Shown: positions 23,100 through 35,000 of the stretch, in pieces
Layout: each line of letters begins with the position of its first letter
Numbering within the stretch: the first letter of the stretch is position 1
Assembly: GCA_037833965.1 (NCBI GenBank)
Contig: AP031358.1
Span: 4,100,001 to 4,164,000, forward strand
Direction: 5' to 3'
From: Marchantia polymorpha subsp. ruderalis
Taxonomy: Eukaryota; Streptophyta; Marchantiopsida; Marchantiales; Marchantiaceae
Length of the DNA: 64,000 nt
Notes under the pieces: generated by a model
What the model was told of the DNA's origin: nothing
The model's database searches: none
Seen by the model: the letters and a program-made list of their open reading frames with translations, nothing else
Translations under genes and position numbers: made by a program

Positions 23100-23153
23100 C
23101 ATCGGTAGCGCTTTGATACTATCATAGTGCTAATTGGTGGAAAGCTACCGATG
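23100..23153. repeat. Inverted repeat with 10-bp outer arms
   Basis: CATCGGTAGC at 23100-23109 pairs with GCTACCGATG at 23144-23153. CTTT/AAAG continues the stem after a small bulge. It lies 38 bp from the inverted repeat at 23027. Confidence 0.75.
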
Positions 23154-24297
23154 AAGCACATTGATACGATTGAACTATTTTCCTCCCTATCTCTGTGTCA
23201 AAAACGTGGTGATGTAGCTTGCGGCTGAACCACAAGATTTACATTGGGTCATCCTCATAGACCACTACTTGACATTGTCTAGCAATATCTAAATAACTCT
23301 TTTTGTAATAGGCCCTCTCCGTTCTATCATATGCTTGAGATAAAACCATTCCTGGAAAATGTTTTGTTAACCATAGATATGGTAGGTTTGTCGACATAAT
23401 GGTGTTTTCTATTTGGTTGGATATCTACGGTTGTGTTTATACACGCGCTTTGTATTGGTATGATGTGAAGAGATATTAATCTCAAATGTAGACATCTGAG
23501 ATTGTGTAAGCAGATCAAGTCACTCCATTTTTACAATTCAACTTTATGCTATACTAACATTTTCACACATTCATGAATAGCTAGTGGATACATCAAATGT
23601 ATATCCTACAAGGATAAGCTATGAGAGAGTAAAATTATTTATGGGCTAGGATATCAATTTGGCAGGTATTATCAAGTATCAACAAATCAAAATGATATTC
23701 TCATCAACTTCTACAAAATAAAAAACTGAAGGCGCTTCCATAAGTTAGATATTTATATGTTGTACATGCTAAAATAGAAAAGACATCTAAACTATCAATT
23801 CAAATTTGCAATATCAAAAGCATCCTAAATTATAAAATGGAAGTACAGCAGTAATCAATCTTTTTGGGATGATAAAATGACAAGTGAGAAGATAGAAACC
23901 TCTTACGACCAACTTGGTAGAGTATCGAGAATACTCTAATTCCCTGTTACAAGGTTTACTTGTGGCCCCATCTCAAGATGTCTTGACGTGCTGTCCTCAG
24001 TTGTCGACTACTGCGTCGTTAACTGAGAATCTGGGATGCGACTTACAGAAGTCTTCGATCACAACAAGGCATGTAACCAGGATAGTGTGCACATTAAATT
24101 CAGCCAAGGTTTTGACTATAGGTGTGTATGTATAATTGTGGTATTATACCACTGTATTATACTGCACTGCCAAACCATATCTTGTATAATTGTATAATAA
24201 AAAGACCGTATTGGAGTTCTCACAAATGTTGTTGGTTTGCTACGGGTAGAAGATTTCAGATTTGTAATATAATCTACTCAAAATGGGAAACCAAAAG

Positions 24298-24453
24298 ATG
24301 CTATTCGTGAGAAATTTGGAGGATGATAGCGGATATGAAGTTGAGCCTGAAGAGTACCGTATAGACAAGGATGCTAATGGTGGTAACAGTGATGAATTTG
24401 ATCTCATATACGAGAGCGTCTACGACATGCATGACGAGGATACTTTCGAGTAA
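24298..24453 (+). other. Small acidic open frame of unknown status
   Basis: ATG at 24298 opens a 51-codon frame (MLFVRNLEDDSGYEVEPEEY...) with an exceptional load of Asp and Glu and no basic tail. Such bias is unusual for chance translation of AT-rich spacer. No family is recognised and no splice context is clear. It ends about 20 bp before the palindrome at 24475. It may be a remnant exon or chance. Confidence 0.2.
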
Positions 24454-24474
24454 GAAGAGGTAATGGACCAGGGT

Positions 24475-24506
24475 ATACCAAATGTATTGTATAATACATT
24501 TGGTAT
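24475..24506. repeat. Palindrome, 14-bp perfect arms, 4-nt spacer
   Basis: ATACCAAATGTATT and AATACATTTGGTAT surround GTAT. A second, smaller palindrome, GTGGTATTATACCAC, lies at about 24138. Confidence 0.9.
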
Positions 24507-27500
24507 TATATTTTATAATGCTGCGCAGTCTGCGAAGAATCCAATTATACGGACCTATACGTCCTCTTAGGAATCACCCGAGCACACGACAGCGACGAAG
24601 CAATGCTAATCTCTTATGATCTGGAAGGTGATTGTAGATATGCACTGCTTGAGGGTTGTGGCACCTCTAGTGGCTTTGGCTGTATGAAACACCGTGCTCC
24701 TGCGAGCTAATCTTCCTACCGGGCTTTTACTAATCTCCACCATTCTAACATCACTTGCCTCCATAGCGCCAGTTGTGGAGGATGCCAGTTCCAGTATGGG
24801 GTGTGTCAGCTAAGTTGGAACCTGAAGGGAGAATCGAGTAATTTTGACATTCCAAAGTGATGATGACATGTTCGTCTTGTTGTAATCAAGAGCGAAGGAA
24901 CAAACATACACCAACGAATCATCGTGTGGGTGATGGTGAATCCTCCCTATTTAGCGACTAGATTAGAGTTAATTACCTGGTTTGTTAGATTGGAGGAATT
25001 CAGATACTACATGCGTATCTTGCTTTATCGAAGACAAACATTAAAGTCTTCTTTAAACTGACAGATCTGTATACCTAGACTTGGAGCAATCAACGAATTA
25101 TCATTCTATTTTAAATGTTATTTACGACAAACAATGTGTCGTAACTTGGAATCACCATTTTAAGAGTTATGAACAAGGGATTGGCAGTGGAAATTCTAAA
25201 CTTGATAACTGCCTCTACAATGATATGCTATATAGCCAAGAATGAGATAACTTGATTAGTTATAGGATATGTGTAATTGGTGGCTTGCTAAGGTGTCTTC
25301 TGGCCATGATCACTTAAGATGCATCCAAATAAAATGAGGGAATGTAATCTTGGCATTTACAAATATTTGTAATAAACAGACATAAGAATACACTAATTTT
25401 TTCTTCTCAAGTTATTAGACACATCAGGCCAGACTTAAGCTCAGTTTGTCGAATGTCAGCTGATTAGCTACAACCTGGTTCTTCTTCTTCTCGGCCTTTT
25501 GCACCTTCATCTCTGCCATCCGGGAGAAATGAGCATTTTTTTACTTCCGTGCCATTCCCTTCAATTTTCTGGTTTGTAGACTAGAAGTACAGAATAAATC
25601 ATCTGCGAAGAAAGACAAATTACAATAGTACTAAAATAGAAGTTGAAAATTTTTTGGTTTTGTCCAGTCTTCAACCTCGTGGTTTCAAAATTTGAAAACC
25701 ACAAGAATGTTACTTAAATCGGAATGCTTCTTCTAGATGACAGACAAGTGCTGAACACGTGGGCGGCTTTGAGACGAAGACGTGTTTTCAGGAACTACAA
25801 ACTAGGTCGATCGTTGAATCAGAGAATGTGACACTGCGCGTGTTTTTCTCCAGCTCAAGCTCAAGCGCATCAGATTGCTGATGCATTTCGAGCACTCTTG
25901 CTGGCGTACAAGAATCTCAATAGCCTACAAAGAAATCATGATTGAAGATGTGTGGTTCTTCCTCCAACCGACTGACGACTAATATATGGTCACGGCGACC
26001 ATGAAAATGCCCAGTTGGACACCAACGTGGCTCATGGTGGTGGTGGTGGCTGACGTTGACGCTGCAAGCGGCGGAGTGATCGCATTGACATGAATCCTGT
26101 GTTTTTCATGCTCTTGCTGGAACTAATTCACGTGCTGTTTATCTAAGTTCGGATAGAATTTGAACTTCCAATTTCTTCGAATTTATATTGTCTAACGGGT
26201 AGACGGTACATGCATAGTTTAAGAGCGTGATTTAATATACGTCCATGAAGGAAAATATGATTGACTGATGATGCTTGTTGTACATCTCAAAGATACTATG
26301 ATGCATGTTAAGGGCATGCATGATAAGGGTTGTACTATAATTAGTCCAAATTTGCCCTGACCTTTTATTCTCAAGAGATAAAACGAAAATGCATAGTTTG
26401 AAGTCATTCCATGTGGTTTTCAGTTTTAGTTATGAAATTATTACGTTAAAGCATGTTTCTTATTTTCTTGGTTGCTTTGGCTTTGTATCTTTGTTGTCCA
26501 TATGAAATTATCTACCCATTATTTCATGCTCTTCCGATTTGCCATTTTGGAAAGTTAAAACTGCATATATGAATTAAAGTATATCCTTGAAAAAATTTCT
26601 AAACATTGTTATATATCCACCAAATCTTCATTTATTTTCAATCCATATCTTCGGATCGAATACGCATTGCTTCTATAGCTACGGATATGGGAAGTGAAAA
26701 GTACATGACCTCAGCCGCAATGCATTTTCAACGAGCATCCATACCGTATATCAATGTGTCGATAATTTTGTAAAAGAGAGGTCAACCGCGAGTATTATCT
26801 AGTCTTCATAGAATGGCTCTCAAATCTTCCTGAATTGACGATCGTGAAGGAATTTTTGTACATTTCAAATCTTCGTCAAGGACTGTCGTATCTGATGAAG
26901 ACAAAATGTAAAGCAGGAAATAAGCACCTCACAACGTTTGTTTGCACTGTATACTGCAATCACAATGTCATCAAGACATCCGCGAACGCACGGAAGGCTT
27001 GAAATCGGTTACTGTTTCCAGACTTCGCTTCAGCCACATGGATGTACGGCGTTGTCAAGGTTTTATTGCATTCAAAGTCAAAAGACCACACCCTGTCACT
27101 TGGTGGCACAGTCAGTCGCTGTGAGCAGGCAATAAACTCGTTGACAGTTGCTTTACTTCGGATGAATCTGGTCAAAATTTCTGTCGTTTACCCGATTGCA
27201 ACCATTTGCAACCATTTGGGAGCGGTGCATTTTTCTCCCAGTGCAAACCAGTCAGATATAGAGTTGATTTAAGGCGGATACTTGGCTCAAGAATAAAAAT
27301 TCAGTTTCTTACCGTAACCATTTTTTATTGATGTTAGTAAGTAATGAGTTGATATTGAGAACGCAGAACGTCCTTCATTTCAGAATAAATCTATATGTAC
27401 CTATGTTTTATATATAAACATACATGTATTCATCTCAAAATAAGAAGTTTATTCAAAAAAAGATGCAATTTCATTAGGAAATTATTAGTCTTGCTATTGA

Positions 27501-27600
27501 TAAACTCTGAGATGCATCTTTCAAGTTATCCTACTCAGATTTGACTATGTACATGCGGCTCTCTTAATAAAATTGTCTTTTTCCTAAAGTATTCTAGTAT

Positions 27601-27638
27601 AGCCGCTCATAGGACTATCGGGTCCTATTAGCGGCTAA
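27601..27638. repeat. Inverted repeat next to the VQ-gene TATA box
   Basis: TAGCCGCT(C)ATAGGAC pairs with GTCCTAT(T)AGCGGCTA around a 6-nt loop, 15 of 16 positions paired. It ends 11 bp upstream of the TATA box. It could be a dyad protein-binding site or one more of the window's palindromes. Confidence 0.8.
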
Positions 27639-27649
27639 TAGTCCACAGT

Positions 27650-27657
27650 ATAAAAAG
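27650..27657 (+). promoter_or_regulatory. TATA box of the VQ-motif gene
   Basis: TATAAAAA followed by GGG lies about 580 bp before the start codon at 28239, which implies a long leader starting near 27685. Position and sequence fit a plant core promoter. Confidence 0.6.
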
Positions 27658-27748
27658 GGTTTGAGCTGGGATTTCTGAGCTTGGTTCTGCAGTCAGTCTC
27701 ATTGTAGCCGCTCCGCTCTGCTTCCTTTGTTCAGTCCGCTTCCTCTCG

Positions 27749-28018
27749 ATGCGAATGTGCGAGTGCGGAGTGTCAGCAGACGTCGTGCATCTGTTCTGGA
27801 GCCAAGCAGGTACTCACAGAGGTTGTGCTAGGGTACGCATCGTCGGCAAGGGATCGACTCCATCGACAGACTGTCTGGCCCGAGTTTCATCGGCTTGCCC
27901 TGCCTCAATTTGCTTTCACGAGAGCCAAGTAGGAGAGCAGAAGCAGTTGTCAGAGCGAGTCTGGCCCGAGGTTCATCAGCTAGCCCTGCCTCAGTTCGCT
28001 TTCACGGGAGCCAAGTAG
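27749..28018 (+). other. Upstream open frame in the VQ-gene leader
   Basis: An 89-codon ATG frame (MRMCECGVSADVV...) lies between the TATA box and the main start codon and ends before it. It runs through the tandem repeat and shows no known domain. If translated it would be expected to lower initiation at the main ORF. It may also be removed if the leader is spliced (a CAG|GTACTC sequence occurs at about 27810). Confidence 0.3.
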
Positions 28019-28045
28019 GAGGGGCAGAAGCAGTTGTCAGAGCGA
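27873..28045 (+). repeat. 86/87-bp tandem duplication in the VQ-gene leader
   Basis: Unit 1 (27873-27958) and unit 2 (27959-28045) both open GTCTGGCCCGAG and close AGCAGTTGTCAGAGCGA, with about ten differences. It is GC-richer than the flanks and lies fully inside the presumed 5' leader. Confidence 0.88.
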
Positions 28046-28238
28046 GTGCCTTGGTCGCGGTTGGGCAAGCTAGTGAGTGGCCAATTCTGCCGTACGCCAC
28101 GCGCATGCAATATTCAAGCTAGTGTGAACTGTTCGTGATTGGGCTGGTCGCTATTAGGAACTTGGAATCTCAGCCGGACGTGAAGCAGCGCACGCAGGAT
28201 ACAAAGATAGGAGCCGATTTCAATCAAGGGACATCGAG

Positions 28239-29003
28239 ATGCAAGCGACGAGGCAGTTTCTGGAGGTTCCAAGCATGCTGGATCGAGATCTGCGGAGCTC
28301 GAGGGCAGTTTCGACAGGGGACTCAATGATGGCGCCGTCAACACTGTCAGGATTGGGGGAGCCGAACAGAACGGAGCCAGGAAACACGGGGCTTATCCCC
28401 AAGTATAAGATCATCAATGCAACGCTCAATGGGCCCGATTACGTTCCATCGGAGGCACAGATTCTTGCTGCGGAGATGGCGGAGGAGTTCTACGGCACGC
28501 AGGTAACGTTCGTACATGCCGACAAGGATACTTTCAAAAGCATCGTACAGAAGCTTACGGGAAACTCCAGTGTAGATTCCCAAAGTCAGGCCGCCGCACG
28601 ATTGCCTGCTCAGCGAGCCACGGGCAGCGGCTGCGATGCAAGGCGAAAACCTTCGAGCTCCACGGCGAGTGTTCCCCCAGCGACGTGCAGAGCTAAAGCT
28701 AGACCTAGCACAGGGGTGCAGAAGATGGGGTTAATGCAAAGGCATAAGCTGAAGATAGTGCAGGAGGATTTCCTGAAAGGGCCTTCTACGCTTGTGAGCC
28801 CGGTCTCCGTTCTAGAAACCAGATCTGAATTCGAGCACAGCTCTCCGGAGACGGGAGGCATGGAGTTATCAGATTGCTATCAATCTTGTAGAGTAGATGT
28901 ACATTTTGGGGGGATGGGAGTATCTTTGTTTCCAAATATTGTTCAGCCAAATTACCCTAAGCTTCTATCCTTGTTTCCCGAAACTCCTCAACATGACAGA
29001 TGA
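28239..29003 (+). CDS. VQ-motif protein, 254 residues
   Basis: A single open exon encodes a protein with the plant VQ signature F-x3-V-Q-x2-T-G at residues 99-108 (FKSIVQKLTG), preceded by VTFVHADKDT, typical for the family. VQ proteins are small nuclear cofactors that bind WRKY transcription factors (and, in some members, MAP kinases or sigma-factor-related proteins) and modulate defence and growth. The rest is low-complexity and Ser/Pro/Ala-rich, as usual. A basic stretch, MQRHKLKIVQED, lies near residues 165-176, and the C-terminus ends in LFPETPQHDR, resembling a conserved tail of some members. The first ATG at 28239 is used; methionines at residues 13, 30 and 31 are alternatives. Lack of introns is normal for this family. 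A TATA box and a repeat-bearing leader precede it, and AT-rich spacer follows. Confidence 0.9.
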   Translation: MQATRQFLEVPSMLDRDLRSSRAVSTGDSMMAPSTLSGLGEPNRTEPGNTGLIPKYKIINATLNGPDYVPSEAQILAAEMAEEFYGTQVTFVHADKDTFKSIVQKLTGNSSVDSQSQAAARLPAQRATGSGCDARRKPSSSTASVPPATCRAKARPSTGVQKMGLMQRHKLKIVQEDFLKGPSTLVSPVSVLETRSEFEHSSPETGGMELSDCYQSCRVDVHFGGMGVSLFPNIVQPNYPKLLSLFPETPQHDR

Positions 29004-32000
29004 AGGAGTTATCTGTGTCTCGAGCACATGATATTGTAGATAATTCTGTTAAAATTTCAAAACCTTGTAAAATCATCCTGATGCAACTATCGAGTTGCAT
29101 CTCATAGAAAATATCTTCGTCTGTATTCAATGTACTGTAAAATATATATGGTACAAGTTTGAGAAAAGTTCAATCTGCGTCTAATCTGGTGTGTATTCAC
29201 TTACATCTTCTTTGTTGTGTATCCTTTTATTTTGGAACATTATGCATCCCTAAACTGTTGCGACGCATTTCTTGTGAAATTGAAATATTTCGTGTGCAAT
29301 ATTTGGTTGTTTACTCATTTCAACATTGTCCAGATTTGGACATGAGATGTCTCATTGGAATTTATACAATAATATCAAGCGCATTTCATTATCCAGCTTG
29401 CTTAGCTTTCAACAGTATAGTCGTTATGAACTCCTGTGTGAAATATAATTGTGATGTATGGAACATTCCAATGACAAAATTCTCGGATCTGTGAATTGCT
29501 GATGATTTGATGTGCATAAGGTGAATGTATACCATAAATCTAACTGAAGAAACTAAAGTATGATGAATTGCGACAAATGAGCTATAGTTTTTACTAAATT
29601 CTGAGTTCAAAGCTTACAGAAATGTAAGAAGATCAAAATGACTCAGTAATGATGAAATATATATAGCTTATGAATTCTCGGAAAATCTCCTCTCTTTCTT
29701 TGTATGATCTTACTCAGCTGCAATACATGAGATTAATTTTAGTCATGATTGTTTATTGAATATATTTATTTGATTGTACTGATCTTAGATAACGTCTTAA
29801 ATTTCAAGACATGTGTTGATGATGTACTTGCTTCACTAGAACTTGTAGCTCCTATCATAGGTACCATCCAATATAAGTTCTTCTCTAATCTTATAGAGTA
29901 AACAAGTTCAATGGTTTTCATTTCAGTTGTGTTGACAATGAGCGCTATGTGAATTTGAAATAGCTTAGGATAATACTTCAATGGGATCTATAAGCTCTAG
30001 GTTTCAGAAAACTCTGGTTGTCTTATTCTCAGTTTATCTCATAGTTGGGTTCATAACTTTCATTCTCTCTCCACATCATAACATCTTTCCAATCTACTCT
30101 TCCCTACATCTACCCTGGAAGTTCCAATAGTAATGAAGTGAGTGTCCAAAACTTGAGAAGAATGCAAATCCTCAAGAAACGTTGAAATTCAACCTGAGTG
30201 AGATATAAACAAACCTTCAAGCATTTGAACAATAACTAGACTTTTCTATATAAATAACCCCCGTACGTTCTGTTTTACTAAAAAATAAGTATTGTCATCA
30301 AAGAAAAATACAAAATATATGAAGTTAAGTAGAAATCTCTTTTATAATCTCTTTTAAGAAATCTTCCTTTCCAATAATTTCTAAATTTGACAAAAATGTA
30401 ATTCTCGTTTAAGATATATTTGTGTTATATTTTATCTATCAAAATACATTTTCCAATTTAGCAGTGAAAAGTGGCTTTTGGCATTGGCAGTGGTTGGAAA
30501 TAAAGAGTCTAATACTGCAAAAAAAGTTGAAAAAACCTGTACTAATGCCTGAAAAACATCGGCAATCAACAACTGCTTGTGTTATTTCTCTATTTGATCA
30601 ATGTTGTTTTGTTTCCAATTAACTGTCCAAAGATCTTGATAATTCAAAATTAATTGAACAAAATTCCGTGTTTTTAACCTATTAAGCTACTAAGGTAAGC
30701 AAGAAGGCAAAATGTTGGAAATTGGCTGGTTGATTTCATCAAGTGTGGCTTCGATAGTTTTGGCATGTTTGATATAAATATAAAACTACTTTGTCTTCTC
30801 CTCTTAGTGATATGATCCAATATGACTTGAGGTTTGATGCGAAGATGCTACGTGTAGTTATTGCTTCTTGTAGTAGTTATTTCAAATGTCTAACATGTTG
30901 ACAATTATTTAGCTGATCCTTCACGTTCAAAGCATACAGAGAATCAACAACAAACAACAACAACTTCAGAGTATGAGAATTACGAGATGCAATGCAGAGG
31001 CCATACTGTAAGAGGTGGTTAGATTGAAATGGCTTCTTTCGGGCTCAAATTTTGCATGGACACATTGTAGAAATTTCAGTGCAATCTTTTGGAGTTCAAA
31101 AATGCGGCAAATGACCAATTTTACAGATTCTAGTCTCACGCAATTCAAGTCTCTTAAATAAGAGTTTTAACCATGAACGTGTTTAAGAGACTTAAAGTGC
31201 ATGACAGATTTAAAAGGTGATAATTTATCACTTTTGAGGTTTAGTTTAGTTTAAAAAGTATTATATATATTCTTGAACTAGGGAACCTCATGGCAGCAAA
31301 TTACGGAATACACGGAATCTATGACACAGATTTCTGTCTTTAGAGAAACCTGCCGATAACATACACAATGCATGTGAAAGTAACTTACAAATAATATGTA
31401 AATTTCCACATATTATTCTCGTAAAGACTATATGTTCTTTTGATATTTTCATCTGTTAGATTTTAAAACTCAGTTTATCAAATTCAAAAATAATTATTAT
31501 TATATCAAACAAAACATTTTAAGATCTTAGAATAATTGAATAATAAATCAAATATACATTGGAAAAAAAAATTGGAAATAATTTTTTTAAAAATATGACA
31601 TTTTAGTCAATTTTAAGTAAAATCAAGGTTTTTTTTAAATTAAGTAGAAAAGATGAACATGTCAAAACATTAACGATTTAGAAAATGCATCATACAAAGG
31701 TTCAAATTTTACATCTAGAAAAAAAATTCAAATTTAACCAATGCTTCGTAGATATTGAACATGATTATGTTGCACTTTAAATTCCATGTAAGAAAATTTT
31801 TCTATGAATATCTTTTTTTGCAGATTTATCTTCTATCTGAAAGAGTATTGAACTAATATTCGTATTCAAAAAATCAATTTTTAATGAAGTTTAACTTTCA
31901 ACATTTTTAAGAAATTTAGCTTTGTAATATCACTAGAATTTTCATTAAACTATTGCAATGAAAAAAAAGATACTAGAAAATATTAGTCGTTTCGCGTCTT

Positions 32001-35000
32001 AACAACAATTTTGGAACAATTTCATCAACTAAAACTGCATTGAATACTGATTCAGCAAAATCAGATCGGAAAGAGACAAAGTGTAAAGGCTCACCAACGT
32101 TAGACATCACGTCGACGTCCTAGGTAATCACTGCCGATAACCTTACTTGTCTTGGACCAATTAGATGAGCCGATGGATGCAAATTTACATGTTAAAGCAT
32201 GAGGCACCATGGAGATTACCATAAATTTTCCAGTCTATAAGAATCTTGGTTTGATTACATAGAATCATACTGATCGTGTTCTAAGTACGTGAACTGACAG
32301 TTTCCATATATGATTTATAGCCAAATGGTCCTTAGGGTATCATAAGAACTGCAAACATTATCTGAAAATTAAATCTCCATACCAGCGGTCGAGGAAATCA
32401 TAATGTCAAAACTTCGTGGTATAAATATAGTTCAGTACATTACTATTTCGATCATTCCTTCTAGTGCTTGATAGGTCTTCACAAACACTCACATTATCTA
32501 CCTGGCATACTTATATCTATATATTTGCCCCGAACTGAATGGATTTGTTTTGTTTTTAATCTTGTCTAAAGAAATGTATCTAAATTCGGTTAAGACTCCG
32601 AAGACAAGTCCAAAATCCAGGAAAAGCACAATATCAGTATTACAGACCGTGTTTTCATGGAAAAGAAGACGACCGAAAATTGACAAGAACCCGGGAGTAA
32701 GTCTTCAGACATATTTAACCGTCAAAACCTCCTCGATGAACATTGACTGAATAACCTCGTAAACATTGTCCCACAGTTTGACCATTCACGGTTATAATAC
32801 TCAGTCTATTTAGCAAGTCTCAGTCGTGCATCCAAATGAAGGACCTTATCTTACGATGCGAGAAAATTCAATGCCCTAAGACGTCGATTGCTCCAAAAGG
32901 TGTGTAAACGAATGATGTCAATGATCTTCCGCCTCTGACACTCGAGAATCAAAGCGCTTCAAATCGGAAACTTCACAGTCAATGACGTCGTACAAGGGGT
33001 TCCTTGCGGATGCTCTCGGTGTATTCAACACGACGGTTCTTTTTAGTCGCCTCAAGACAAGCCGCTTGTAATCAGTCGTTCAACATATGGGCTTTTCTGC
33101 GGCTGTACTTGCATTCTGAGTCTGGCGTCTCGTGGATCCAGATCATCATTTCATGCAACTAGGTTTCAAATGTCGATTTCTCTGTCCGCAAGAGACAACT
33201 GTCATGTCATACAGTACCCTCGCCGACTGGAGACGGAGAAACTTTGAACGGAGCGGTCTGAATCATTTTCAACGCTCAAGATGAGAATTATGGCTTGGCG
33301 TTGATTGAACATGGAAATCAGAATCTGTCGTCTCCCCGGAACTCGTTCTTCTGGTCCGACGGGGCAAGAGTCATGATCAGTCTCCGAGGGCTTGAATGCT
33401 TGCGCGGACTTGTGACAGTCATTGTGCGCACTCCGAGTTGAATGTCGATGCAAGTTCCAGGCTTTGTCAAAGGCCTTCCGCGTGACTCTGCACGTCTCCT
33501 ACGTGACCTTAGCTAAGGCTGATGGTATGGCCAGCGTACAACAACGTTCGTAAACATGCCACGTCAGGATGGCATTTGTCATCCATCTTTCTCTTGGCTT
33601 ATACTATGGCCTACCTATGAGATTTAAACTTTCATTCGTATCCTTGGGCTTCGAGCAGCGGGCAAATCTCCTCCAAGACGATACAGAGATTTATAAAATT
33701 AAGGAAATAAAACAAATCCTACATATATCCTAGATATCTATATTACATGTATTTCATATAAAATGGCAAAACACAGCTCTAATTAGCGGATTGAGTATAC
33801 TAATATAAAGAGGTACTTTGAGAAGAGTATAGATGTCTGCTTTCATTTACTATTATTATTATTGTATCAATGTGTTTTCTGATATCAAATGATAGGAAAT
33901 TGGAGATTTTGTCCACACATACATACTGTACTTCAAAGTGCCTATTTCACTTGCAATATTTCCTGGACGAATCATATTAATCACCGACAATGGCATGAAT
34001 GCTTAAATCTTTCAAACCGGTCATGTCCTCGTTATAATTGTTGTTGCAGGATCCGACGCAGGATAATCTTTAAATTACCACAAAATTTAGTTAACATTGT
34101 TTGGTTCGGCTCTTGTATTTTGGTGTTGCAGCGAAGTTGCACTTTGAGCTGTACTTGGGTTTCCAAAAGTGTCGTAGTAGTATGACAGTAACAGTATGAA
34201 ACCAGTGGATGTCATGAAATTTATTTTATTTCAGATTTACACGAAGACGTTTATTTACTTCGTGGACAAGAGATAGAGGATCCATCTTGTACTATTGTAC
34301 TTTTTGGCCAAGACTTGAAATCTGATTTTATCTAGTTCTCTAGATAAAGCTTTAGATTCTCTTCTAGATCGCAAGCTTTTGCATATCATCGATGCAATGA
34401 TACTTCTCGGAGCGATTAGTCACAAATCGTACTACGGGGGATTTCTCTTGTACAAAAAGGTTGGGGAAGTCCTATCAGGGTAGAAGATAAGGGCCAAGTA
34501 CTTAGGCCGCGTGTTCTTCATATACTTGCCTTTGACTCATTTCCGCACCGTTTCTTCTTCTTTATCTCTCCTCAATTCTCAATCTACGTATATCCATCGT
34601 ATCGTGTAGAACTACTGTTGGGGAATCGAGGTCGATACAGTTGAACAAGCTATACGTTGACAATGACCTGGTTCAAAACTCAAACGTCCGTGAGTGCTCT
34701 GATCTACGTGGAGTACCGACAAAGTGATGAGACGGACATACAATTTTCAGGGCGGAATGCAGGCGCTTTGGCTCGTCGATTACAACACACTCGAATGGCA
34801 TCGAACGGTTCACCTTGCTTGCCCTTCTTTGACTCCCTAGATCTCCGTGTTCATGACTTTTCCACAATCTTTGTCCACGTGGTTTTTCCTGATAACGTGA
34901 ATCACAAGTTGTAAAGAGATGATAATTATTGTTGTATTATATTATATTATGCGACCCAAGAAAATTGTTTTACTTCAGTTTTGAAAAGGTCACTCTAAAT

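Larger units (their letters stand above)
19963..27600. other. Long AT-rich spacer with scattered inverted repeats
   Basis: No gene is established. A minus-strand frame of 130 codons at 22847-22455 and frames around 26940-27270 on both strands have no recognisable motif. Palindromes at 20568, 21865, 23027, 23100, 24475 and 25679 are the most structured parts. Confidence 0.45.

Noticed and set aside
24120..24510. A possible small transposon bounded by AT-rich palindromes
   Set aside because: The palindromes at the two sides are not copies of each other and no target duplication is visible.
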